Source: JANQRV01 sp964533785
Lineage (GTDB): Bacteria; Bacteroidota; Bacteroidia; Chitinophagales; Saprospiraceae
Length of the DNA stretch: 9,921 nt
Assembly (NCBI GenBank): GCA_964533785.1
Contig: CAZHNG010000260.1
Span: 1-9,921, forward strand
Direction of reading: 5' to 3'
A program made the position numbers and the translations under genes. Below, in pieces: positions 1 through 6,484 of this stretch. The notes under the pieces are model-generated. The model was given only the letters and a program-made list of their open reading frames with translations, made no database searches and was not told the origin of the DNA. How positions within the stretch are numbered: position 1 is the first letter of the stretch; each line of letters starts with the position of its first letter.

Positions 1-19
1 CAATTAGTTAGAATTTTTA

Positions 20-54
20 GTCTAACTTCTAGAGTCTAACGTCAAAAGTCTAGT
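20..54. repeat. Degenerate heptamer tandem repeat (GTCTAAC-like)
   Basis: Five consecutive 7-bp units can be read: GTCTAAC (20-26), TTCTAGA (27-33), GTCTAAC (34-40), GTCAAAA (41-47) and GTCTAGT (48-54). Units 1, 3 and 5 are the best conserved and lie exactly 14 bp apart. The array is in non-coding DNA at the left edge, upstream of a small membrane-protein gene. Short intergenic heptamer arrays occur in several bacterial groups. The function is unknown, and the array is short enough to be a decayed remnant. Confidence 0.55.
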
Positions 55-80
55 TAACAATTGAGAATATCAGCAAGCAT

Positions 81-183
81 TAGACTTGTTCGGCAGGCTA
101 TGAACGAGCGAAAATGGCAAACCTGACGGCATCCCTTAGGTCTGCCACTTGTAGCCGTTTGGTGGTCCCGCCGAACAAGTCTA
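81..183. repeat. 103-bp structured inverted-repeat element
   Basis: A perfect 14-bp inverted repeat (TAGACTTGTTCGGC at 81-94, its reverse complement at 170-183) encloses two further nested pairings: GGCTA 96-100 with TAGCC 152-156, and 115-124 with 138-147 (5 bp, one A/C mismatch, then 4 bp) closing a 13-nt loop. It is richer in G+C than its flanks and contains no reading frame I would call. It ends 15 bp before the ATG of the 199-555 gene. It could be a non-autonomous mobile repeat, a structured RNA or leader, or a bidirectional terminator; there is no T-run directly after either arm, which argues against a classic terminator. No clear target-site duplication is visible. Confidence 0.6.
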
Positions 184-198
184 TTAACTAAAATTTAT

Positions 199-555
199 AT
201 GGTTTCCGCCCTCAGAATGAGGATTGATTTAATTGGGCAGATTATTTTAATTCTTGCTATCATTATACAGCTTTTTATTTTGAACGGCTGGTCATGGCCC
301 AAAGCCTTTCTCATCGTTCTTTTTATTTGGCAGTCTCTCAGTGCTATTCACCTCTTTATTGCATATCAATATATTAAAAAACTCAACTTCCTGAAAGTTG
401 CAGTAGTGCTCTTATTCAGCTTGCCGATCTGGGTCTCCTGGCTGGGGTTATGGGCCTATCTTCCCGTTATTGGTCTGGTGTTGTGGTATTTTTTTCAAAC
501 CTGGCGCGATACCATGATCGTTGTGCGCCGGCCTCGTTCTTTTTGGGATCTGTAA
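199..555 (+). CDS. Small four-helix integral membrane protein, unknown function
   Basis: This 118-residue protein is almost entirely hydrophobic. Membrane segments are likely at about residues 10-28, 34-57, 64-84 and 86-101. Short basic stretches (KK at 60-61, RR at 110-111) would lie at membrane boundaries, and the C-terminal tail is basic and Arg-rich. An in-frame ATG at 217 would give 112 residues and leave the first helix intact; the start at 199 is kept because it is the longest, but no ribosome-binding site decides between them. I recognise no catalytic motif or named family. The gene stands alone: a repeat element lies upstream and 154 bp of AT-rich DNA without a clear terminator separates it from the fasciclin gene. 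It looks like an inner-membrane protein of unknown role. Confidence 0.7.
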   Translation: MVSALRMRIDLIGQIILILAIIIQLFILNGWSWPKAFLIVLFIWQSLSAIHLFIAYQYIKKLNFLKVAVVLLFSLPIWVSWLGLWAYLPVIGLVLWYFFQTWRDTMIVVRRPRSFWDL

Positions 556-709
556 AATCATTTACACAGAGAACATGAAGAATTAATATTTTTTTTTACG
601 TAAGCACCTTACTATATTGCAAAATCTCCCTTTTTCAGCATTTTCCGGAACCTTTGTGTTATCTGTATGTTGATTCGCTATTAACCGATTTATTAATTAA
701 ACTGTAATT

Positions 710-3082
710 ATGAAGTCAATAATCTTTACTTTTTTATCGAGTTTTCTTTGCATAGCGTTGTGTGCACAAAACACCGTTGTGGACATTGTTGTGAACAGTG
801 AAGCCCATGACACGTTGGAGGCAGCTGTTATTGCTGCTGAACTAGCAGATGATCTCAGCGGGGACGGACCTTTCACCGTTTTCGCTCCAACCGACGATGC
901 ATTTGCTGCCCTACCAGAGGGTACCCTCGATAATCTGCTCGCTGAGCCTACCGGAGATTTAGCAGACATATTGTTATATCATGTTTTAGGTGCCGAAGTC
1001 TTGTCATCAGATCTTTCTAACGGTCAAATCGCCACCACCCTACAAGGAGAAAATATTATTGTCAACATCACCAGTGAAGGAGTATTTATCAACGACGCGC
1101 AAGTAACAATGACCGACATTCAGGCGGATAATGGCGTAGTACACGTTATTGATGCAGTCATTCTGCCTCCGTCGGAAACAGTAGTGGATATTGTAGTAAA
1201 TAGTGAAGCCCATAACACGTTGGAGACAGCTGTCATTGCGGCGGAATTAGCCGATGACCTATCCGGCGAAGGTCCATTCACTGTTTTTGCGCCAACTGAT
1301 GATGCGTTTGCTGCTTTACCCGAGGGAACGCTCGATGCATTATTAGCAGATCCTACCGGGGATTTGGCCAACATTTTACTTTATCACGTCGTAAATGCTA
1401 ACGTTACTGCAGGTAGCCTGACAAATGGTCAAATTGCGACTACTTTGTTAGGAGATGATGTCATTGTAACGGTTAACGAAGAAGGGGTATTTATCAACGA
1501 CGCACAAGTGACGGTAACGGATATTCTTGCGACCAATGGTATTGTACACGTTATTGATGCGGTAATACTACCGCCGATCGGAACAGTGGTAGATGTTGTA
1601 GTGAACAGTGAAGCCCATGATACTTTGGAAGCAGCAGTCATTGCTGCCGGATTAGCGGATGATCTATCCGGTGAAGGGCCATTTACCGTATTCGCCCCTA
1701 CTGATGATGCGTTTGCTGCTCTGCCCGAGGGAACAATTGATGCATTATTGGCCGATCCAACTGGTGATCTGGCTGATATTTTATTATATCACGTGGTGGG
1801 TAGTAGCGTATCTTCAGGAAGCTTGACTAACGGACAGGTTACTGGTACGTTGCTTGGAGAAAATGTTATTGTGACCGTCGACGAAAATGGGGTATTTATC
1901 AATGATGCACAAGTTACCGTAACCGACATTATTGCAACCAACGGTATTGTGCACGTCATCGATGCCGTATTATTGCCACCATCCGAAACGGTAGTAGATA
2001 TTGTAGTGAATAGTGAAGCCCATGATACTTTGGAAGCAGCAGTTATTGCTGCCGAATTGGCTGATGATCTATCCGGCGAAGGGCCGTTTACCGTATTTGC
2101 CCCTACTGATGATGCATTCGCCGCATTACCGGATGGAACCCTTGATGCACTGTTAGCAGATCCTACCGGTGACTTGGCCAATATCTTACTGTACCACGTA
2201 ATTGGTGCCAACGTAGCTTCCGGAAGTTTATCCAATGGACAGGTGGCGACTACACTATTGGGGCAAGATGTCATTGTAACGGTTAATGAGAACGGAGGAG
2301 TATTCATCAATGATGCGCAGGTTACGGTTACTGATATTTTAGCGACCAATGGAATTGTGCATGTTATTGATGCTGTATTATTGCCTCCTTCAGGAACAGT
2401 AGTAGATGTTGTGGTCAACAGTGAAGCTCATGATACTTTGGAAGCTGCCGTAATAGCTGCAGACTTGGTTGGTGCCTTATCTGCCGAAGGGCCATTTACT
2501 GTTTTTGCGCCAACTGATGATGCCTTCGCCGCTTTACCGGACGGAACTTTGGATGCACTACTGGCAGATCCTACCGGCGATCTGGCTAATATTTTGTTGT
2601 ATCATGTCGTTGGAGCGAAGATCTATTCTTCTGATTTGGAAGATGGTGCTACAGCTACTACCCTGTTTAACCAGGATATTACCGTAACCATCAACGAAAA
2701 TGGGGTATTCATTAATGATACCCAGGGTACTGTTGCACAAGTAACTACTGCCGACATACTAGCGACTAATGGTGTCGTTCACGTTATTGATGCGGTTATT
2801 TTACCAGACTTGTCGACCAGCATCCGTGACCTTGAAATTTTAGGCGCTCAGGTTAATATCTTGCCCAATCCTGTTGACAATTACTTCCAGATCAGAGGAG
2901 AAGCCGTTAGCGGTAAAAACTTTGATGTAAGGATCTTAGACCAAAATGGACGAATACTGAAGCGCTGGAGCCGGGTATCCGGTAATGAAGACTTTGAAAT
3001 CGGGGAGCTCATTCCCGGCCTTTACATCGTTGAATTAAATATCGAAGGTACACGCGTTGGAAAGAAAATTGTTAAGAATTAA
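710..3082 (+). CDS. Secreted five-domain fasciclin (FAS1) protein with T9SS C-terminal sorting domain
   Basis: A 790-residue surface or secreted protein. Residues 1-19 form a signal peptide (Lys2, hydrophobic core, LCA/QN cleavage); the Cys at 18 follows Leu, so it is not a good lipobox. Five FAS1 domains start near residues 22, 157, 292, 427 and 563, with a 135-136-residue period. Each carries the H1 box GPFTVFAPTDDAF, the central ILLYHV and the H2 box VHVIDAV. The fifth is the most divergent and has about five extra residues before its H2 box (around 671-680). Residues 712-790 resemble a type A T9SS sorting domain: NILPNPV near 716, GLYIVEL near 770, and a final KKIVKN. FAS1 domains usually mediate adhesion, so a role in cell-surface or matrix adhesion is inferred. 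The gene is apparently monocistronic and ends before a strong terminator. Confidence 0.93.
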   Translation: MKSIIFTFLSSFLCIALCAQNTVVDIVVNSEAHDTLEAAVIAAELADDLSGDGPFTVFAPTDDAFAALPEGTLDNLLAEPTGDLADILLYHVLGAEVLSSDLSNGQIATTLQGENIIVNITSEGVFINDAQVTMTDIQADNGVVHVIDAVILPPSETVVDIVVNSEAHNTLETAVIAAELADDLSGEGPFTVFAPTDDAFAALPEGTLDALLADPTGDLANILLYHVVNANVTAGSLTNGQIATTLLGDDVIVTVNEEGVFINDAQVTVTDILATNGIVHVIDAVILPPIGTVVDVVVNSEAHDTLEAAVIAAGLADDLSGEGPFTVFAPTDDAFAALPEGTIDALLADPTGDLADILLYHVVGSSVSSGSLTNGQVTGTLLGENVIVTVDENGVFINDAQVTVTDIIATNGIVHVIDAVLLPPSETVVDIVVNSEAHDTLEAAVIAAELADDLSGEGPFTVFAPTDDAFAALPDGTLDALLADPTGDLANILLYHVIGANVASGSLSNGQVATTLLGQDVIVTVNENGGVFINDAQVTVTDILATNGIVHVIDAVLLPPSGTVVDVVVNSEAHDTLEAAVIAADLVGALSAEGPFTVFAPTDDAFAALPDGTLDALLADPTGDLANILLYHVVGAKIYSSDLEDGATATTLFNQDITVTINENGVFINDTQGTVAQVTTADILATNGVVHVIDAVILPDLSTSIRDLEILGAQVNILPNPVDNYFQIRGEAVSGKNFDVRILDQNGRILKRWSRVSGNEDFEIGELIPGLYIVELNIEGTRVGKKIVKN
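773..2806 (+). repeat. Five tandem ~405-bp coding repeats (FAS1 modules)
   Basis: The DNA encoding the FAS1 domains repeats at 773, 1178, 1583, 1988 and 2396, with spacings of 405, 405, 405 and 408 bp. The extra codon in the last interval is a second Gly before the FIND motif in module 4. Protein identity between modules is very high, while the DNA differs at many third positions. Modules 3 and 4 share long near-identical runs at their starts (about 1602-1680 and 2007-2085), which suggests a later duplication or gene conversion between them. Module 5 is the most divergent. Confidence 0.9.
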
Positions 3083-3103
3083 ATTAGTGTATCATATTCA
3101 GCA

Positions 3104-3125
3104 TAGACTTGTCTAGACAATTCTA
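3104..3125. promoter_or_regulatory. 22-bp near-perfect palindrome downstream of the fasciclin gene
   Basis: Eleven base pairs on each side match with a single C/T mismatch; the core TTGTCTAGACAA (3109-3120) is a perfect 12-bp palindrome. It lies 22 bp after the fasciclin stop codon and 12 bp before the terminator stem. It begins with TAGACTTGT, the same 9-mer that forms the outer ends of the inverted-repeat element at 81-183. It could be a protein-binding site, an RNA hairpin in the 3' UTR, or a leftover end of a repeat. No function is proven. Confidence 0.4.
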
Positions 3126-3136
3126 ATATAAAATGG

Positions 3137-3165
3137 GGTCACTGCTCAGCAGTGACCTTTTTTTT
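3137..3165 (+). terminator. Rho-independent terminator of the fasciclin gene
   Basis: A perfect 9-bp stem (GGTCACTGC 3137-3145 with GCAGTGACC 3149-3157), a 3-nt loop, and eight consecutive T (3158-3165) form a textbook intrinsic terminator. It lies 55 bp past the fasciclin stop codon. The opposite strand has no equivalent T-run, so it acts on plus-strand transcripts. Confidence 0.92.
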
Positions 3166-3301
3166 GTCGCAAAAACTAACGCTAAAGCCCGCTTTTATTC
3201 CATTCCCAATAAAAAATGAACTGCTGTTTCCGTAGATGTAAACTGTACGACGGCTTACAGGTTGGTATTTACAACAAATTCAGCTATTTTAGAATTGTAT
3301 A
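3166..3301. other. Intergenic DNA with no recognised feature
   Basis: This stretch lies between the fasciclin terminator and the inverted-repeat element. I find no convincing gene. A 30-codon ATG frame at 3216-3308 (plus) and a roughly 45-codon frame on the minus strand exist, but neither has supporting context. A decayed gene fragment cannot be excluded. Confidence 0.5.
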
Positions 3302-3308
3302 TACTTAA

Positions 3309-3468
3309 TACCGTGTAACATAAATTTATTAGCATTTTGAAGCCGTCTTTTTGCCCAACTCTTCGTTACGTACTCGCCTTCGGGGCTATGGCCCCGAGGC
3401 TCCGCCGCGCCTCGATTTGGGCAAAAATCCGGTGGTTCAAAACACCAAGAAACTTATGTTACACGGTA
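3309..3468. mobile_element. MITE-like ~160-bp imperfect inverted-repeat element
   Basis: The ends are a perfect 15-bp inverted repeat (TACCGTGTAACATAA 3309-3323, complement 3454-3468). Pairing continues inward in blocks: TTTTGAA 3335-3341 with TTCAAAA 3436-3442, and TTTTTGCCCA 3348-3357 with TGGGCAAAAA 3418-3427. The GC-rich centre makes a 9-bp hairpin (3378-3386 with 3391-3399, one G-U if transcribed) that competes with a second hairpin (3395-3400 with 3409-3414). The 7-mer TACTTAA occurs at both borders (3302-3308 and 3467-3473), overlapping the right end by two bases, as a target-site duplication would. No transposase is present, so any mobility would need one supplied in trans. A long folded regulatory RNA is the alternative. 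Confidence 0.65.
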
Positions 3469-3484
3469 CTTAAAATGCTGGTAG

Positions 3485-4921
3485 ATGAAAGTATTTAAAA
3501 AATTATGCCTGTTGTTGTTAAGTCTCTCGTTTTTTAATTTAACTAACGGGCAGGAAATTCGGGTATCAGACGAAGTGGCACTTCGCAATGCAGTTTCCTA
3601 TGAACTAATTGGAGAACTGAAGGGGAATATCTTGCTGTTGCAAGACCGCAATTCAGAAGTTGAAGTTCAGGGGTTTAACCAGGTTATGCAAAAATCCTGG
3701 AAGAAGGAATTGGAATTTGACAAGCGCCAGCCTAGAATGGTTGGAGTGGTAGGCACCCAGGAAGACTTTACTGTGATTTACCAATTCAGGCACAAGGGGA
3801 ATACCATTTTAAAAGCACATAAATACAGCCATGCGGCCAATCTAATTGACTCTGTTACGGTAAAAGATTTTGGCTTCCTTTTTTATTCTCCGAATTTTGA
3901 AATTATCCGGTCTGAAGATCGCAGTAAGGTATTGGTCTTTTTTTTGGAGAAATACAAGACTTTGAGAGGAGTTGCTTTCGATCTCAATCGAATGGAAGTG
4001 GTTGGTGAAGCTAACATTTCTCCGAATGATATGGATTTTAATTTTGAATTTATTCAGCCTTTATTGGGTAATAATGGAGACTTCTCTTTCATTCTCAGTA
4101 AAGACAATTACCGGTCCCGTAAAAAGGAACATCATTATGAGATCTATGAATATAAGATCGGGAGTGATCAATGGGTCATGCATTCCATTCCTTTTGCTGA
4201 CCGCCTTACTTACGATATTCGTTTTCTGTACGATAATTTGAATGGCGGGTTATCTGCCACCGGGCTTTATTCCGATAGGAACGTTGCAAAAGCACAAGGA
4301 TTATTTTATTTCAGAATGCAATCAGATGGCGGAGAAGATTATATTCTGACCTTTCATGAATTTGAAGAAGATTTTCTGACCAATTTAACAGGCAAAGAAA
4401 TAGATGAGAACAAGGGCCTGAATGAGGTATCGGTTGAAGACCTGATACTTCGTCGTGATGGAGGCGCTTTATTGGTAGGGGAGCGAAATAAGCAATTTGA
4501 GCGCCGCACCGCAGCTTCGCCTGGCCGATTGTATTATGATCCTACCGTCAGGTCTTTGGTAGATTACTACAATGAAGATATTTTTGTGGTTGCTTTTCAT
4601 CCGGATGGAACCAAACACTGGGAAGTTATATTGCCTAAGAAACAGTTTTCGCAGGATGACGGAGGCGTTTTTTCTTCCTATTTTTTGTTTAAAACACCCT
4701 CTCAACTACGATTTCTATTTAATGATGAGATCAAGTTGAAAAATACAGTCAGTGAATACATTGTACGGGGAGATGGGTCTTTTGAGCGGAAAAGTATAAT
4801 GAATACAGAGAATCTTAGTCTCAAAATGCGCTTTAGAGATGCCATCCAAATTGATGGAGATGAAATTCTAGTTCCCAGCGAACGGCGTAATCGTCTGAAA
4901 TTAGTTAAGTTAGAATACTGA
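3485..4921 (+). CDS. Exported protein of unknown function, possibly beta-propeller-like
   Basis: A 478-residue protein with a clear signal peptide: basic start (MKVFKK), Leu/Phe-rich core, and likely cleavage near residues 22-23 (TNGQ). The mature part has no further membrane segment, no lipobox and no T9SS-type tail, so a periplasmic or soluble exported location is likely. It alternates hydrophobic strands with charged turns, and includes several segments of the type 'ILLLQDRN', 'FTVIYQF', 'FSFILSKD' and 'ALLVGERN', which suggests repeated beta-blades; this fold is an inference. I recognise no catalytic motif or named family. The ATG is 16 bp after the inverted-repeat element, so that element may form its leader. 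The gene ends 72 bp before the dapD start and appears to stand alone. Confidence 0.78.
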   Translation: MKVFKKLCLLLLSLSFFNLTNGQEIRVSDEVALRNAVSYELIGELKGNILLLQDRNSEVEVQGFNQVMQKSWKKELEFDKRQPRMVGVVGTQEDFTVIYQFRHKGNTILKAHKYSHAANLIDSVTVKDFGFLFYSPNFEIIRSEDRSKVLVFFLEKYKTLRGVAFDLNRMEVVGEANISPNDMDFNFEFIQPLLGNNGDFSFILSKDNYRSRKKEHHYEIYEYKIGSDQWVMHSIPFADRLTYDIRFLYDNLNGGLSATGLYSDRNVAKAQGLFYFRMQSDGGEDYILTFHEFEEDFLTNLTGKEIDENKGLNEVSVEDLILRRDGGALLVGERNKQFERRTAASPGRLYYDPTVRSLVDYYNEDIFVVAFHPDGTKHWEVILPKKQFSQDDGGVFSSYFLFKTPSQLRFLFNDEIKLKNTVSEYIVRGDGSFERKSIMNTENLSLKMRFRDAIQIDGDEILVPSERRNRLKLVKLEY

Positions 4922-4968
4922 TACCGTCATTTTATGTGGTGAATTCCCTTTATTGTTCAGGAAGATTC

Positions 4969-4976
4969 TATTTTTG
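4969..4976 (+). promoter_or_regulatory. Bacteroidota-type -7 box upstream of dapD
   Basis: TATTTTTG matches the Bacteroidota sigma-factor -7 consensus TAnnTTTG exactly. It lies 17 bp before the chosen dapD ATG, which would give a leader of only about 10 nt. A TTG at 4953-4955 is closer than the usual -33 spacing, so the upstream half is weak. The site overlaps a possible upstream GTG start at 4976 and therefore favours the ATG at 4994. Confidence 0.5.
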
Positions 4977-4993
4977 TGCTCAAACGAATAAGA

Positions 4994-5812
4994 ATGGAAG
5001 CACTACAAAACAAAATAGAAGCAGCCTGGGAAAACCGGGATTTATTAAAATCGATAGAAACTCAGGATGCAGTTCGGTCGGTGATCAGGTTGCTTGATGC
5101 CGGCGAAGTAAGAGTAGCAGAACCTACCGCATCAAATGAATGGAAAGTAAATGATTGGGTAAAGAAAGCAGTTATTCTATATTTTCCCATCCAACAAATG
5201 GAGACCATAGAAGTCGGGCCCTTTGAATTCCACGACAAAATCCCGTTAAAGCACAATTACGCTTCCCTTGGAGTAAGGGTAGTTCCTCACGCAATAGCGA
5301 GACACGGCTCCTTCCTTGAGAAAGGGGTGATCATGATGCCCAGTTATGTAAATATTGGTGCCTGGGTAGGTAGTGGAACAATGGTAGATACATGGGCTAC
5401 CGTAGGCTCCTGCGCTCAGATCGGTCGTAACGTACACCTCAGCGGCGGTGTTGGGATTGGTGGGGTGCTGGAACCTCTTCAGGCAACTCCGACGATCATC
5501 GAAGACGATTGTTTTATTGGGTCACGTGCGATTATTGTCGAAGGAGTGCGGGTAGAAAGAGAATGCGTGTTAGGTGCTAATGTGGTCCTGACCCAGTCAA
5601 CCCAGATCATAGATGTTACCGGTGAGCAACCCGTCATTCACAAAGGAAGGGTGCCGGCCCGTTCGGTAGTGATCCCCGGAACACGGCCAAAACAATTTCC
5701 TGCCGGAGAATTTCAGGTAGCTTGCGCCCTCATCATTGGCAAGCGAAAAGAAAGTACGAACAAAAAAGTTTCTTTAAACGAAGCATTGCGGGAACATAGT
5801 GTAGCAGTTTAG
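4994..5812 (+). CDS. dapD: 2,3,4,5-tetrahydropyridine-2,6-dicarboxylate N-succinyltransferase
   Basis: DapD transfers succinyl from succinyl-CoA to tetrahydrodipicolinate in the succinylase branch of diaminopimelate/lysine synthesis; it is a cytoplasmic trimer with a left-handed beta-helix. The 272 residues match the family length (E. coli 274). The N-terminal helical domain starts MEALQNKIEAAW, as expected. VNDWVKKAVILYF follows, then the signature run around residues 111-160, including MPSYVNIGAWVG, GTMVDTWATVGSCAQIG, and HLSGGVGIGGVLEPLQ. The hexapeptide repeats (IGxxV type) and the C-terminal GEFQVACALIIGKR segment are intact. An in-frame GTG at 4976 would add six residues but overlaps the -7 box, so the ATG is preferred. 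It is 13 bp upstream of pth and probably co-transcribed with it. Confidence 0.97.
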   Translation: MEALQNKIEAAWENRDLLKSIETQDAVRSVIRLLDAGEVRVAEPTASNEWKVNDWVKKAVILYFPIQQMETIEVGPFEFHDKIPLKHNYASLGVRVVPHAIARHGSFLEKGVIMMPSYVNIGAWVGSGTMVDTWATVGSCAQIGRNVHLSGGVGIGGVLEPLQATPTIIEDDCFIGSRAIIVEGVRVERECVLGANVVLTQSTQIIDVTGEQPVIHKGRVPARSVVIPGTRPKQFPAGEFQVACALIIGKRKESTNKKVSLNEALREHSVAV

Positions 5813-5825
5813 TTGTTGGGCAGGT

Positions 5826-6464
5826 ATGTTTGGTATTATCAAAAAACTATTTTCGAAAAAAGAGCGTATTCCTGATCATATGAAATACTTGATTGCGGGA
5901 CTGGGAAATATTGGTGTTGACTATGAAGGCACTCGTCACAATGTTGGATTCGAGGTGGTCGATGCACTGGCTAAGGCTTTTGATGCCTCATTTGAGGACG
6001 ATCATCTAGGTAATATTGCCGAATTTAAATTCAGAGGGCGGACTTTTGTATTGCTGAAGCCGAATACTTACATGAATCGCAGCGGCAAATCCGTACGGTA
6101 CTGGTTACAGAAAAAAAAGATTCCCAAAGAAAATTTACTGGTGATCATTGACGATCTGAATTTGCCGTTCGGGACTCAACGATTACGTGGTAAAGGCAGC
6201 GACGGCGGCCACAATGGCCTAAAAGATATTGACCAAATGACCGGTGGAAATAACTACGCCCGCTTACGTATTGGTATCGGCGATAACTACCATAAAGGGC
6301 AACAGGTGAATTACGTATTAGGGAAATGGTCAGAAAAAGAGCTGGAAGAACTACCGGAAATAATTGATTACGCGGTTGAAACAGCTAAAGCTTTTGGTAC
6401 GATCGGATTGAATCACGCCATGAATGAATTTAATAAGAAACGGAAAACGTCAGAGAAAAGATGA
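5826..6464 (+). CDS. pth: Peptidyl-tRNA hydrolase, with N-terminal extension
   Basis: Pth cleaves the ester bond of peptidyl-tRNAs that drop off the ribosome, recycling tRNA in the cytoplasm. All expected active-site residues are present: Asn28 (GLGNIG), His38 (TRHNVGF, the catalytic His), Asn84 (YMNRSG), Asp109 (IIDDLNLP) and Asn130 (GGHNGLK). GDNYHKGQQVNYVLG matches the C-terminal part of the family. The core begins at Met19 (MKYLIAGLGN); the preceding 18 residues are a basic extension (MFGIIKKLFSKKER) of a kind I recall in other Bacteroidota Pth proteins, so the start at 5826 is kept, giving 212 residues instead of about 190. An internal start at 5880 is the alternative. The gene converges on rlmD with 20 bp between stop codons and no clear terminator. 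Confidence 0.96.
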   Translation: MFGIIKKLFSKKERIPDHMKYLIAGLGNIGVDYEGTRHNVGFEVVDALAKAFDASFEDDHLGNIAEFKFRGRTFVLLKPNTYMNRSGKSVRYWLQKKKIPKENLLVIIDDLNLPFGTQRLRGKGSDGGHNGLKDIDQMTGGNNYARLRIGIGDNYHKGQQVNYVLGKWSEKELEELPEIIDYAVETAKAFGTIGLNHAMNEFNKKRKTSEKR

Positions 6465-6484
6465 ATAGAAAACTACTCGAGAAA

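Noticed and set aside
551..597. Possible terminator after the 199-555 gene (TGTAAA/TTTACA hairpin and a later run of nine T)
   Set aside because: The 6-bp stem is AT-rich, overlaps the stop codon, and is more than 20 nt away from the T-run.
697..2740. Several minus-strand open frames (697-969, 1120-1374, 1429-1641, 1789-2418, 2558-2740) opposite the fasciclin gene
   Set aside because: They recur with the repeat period and encode Ser/Ala/Thr-rich low-complexity sequence, as expected from reading the repeated FAS1 codons backwards. The plus-strand protein is clearly real.
773..2806. Regularly spaced repeats considered as a CRISPR or satellite array
   Set aside because: The period is about 405 bp, it stays in frame, and the units encode FAS1 domains. 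There are no short direct repeats with unique spacers.
3216..3308. Thirty-codon ATG frame between the terminator and the inverted-repeat element
   Set aside because: It is short, has no recognisable motif, and ends in the direct repeat flanking the element. A minus-strand frame across about 3145-3285 was rejected for the same reasons.
4976..4993. GTG start for dapD six codons upstream
   Set aside because: It overlaps a perfect TAnnTTTG -7 box, and the protein from the ATG at 4994 already aligns with the usual DapD N-terminus.
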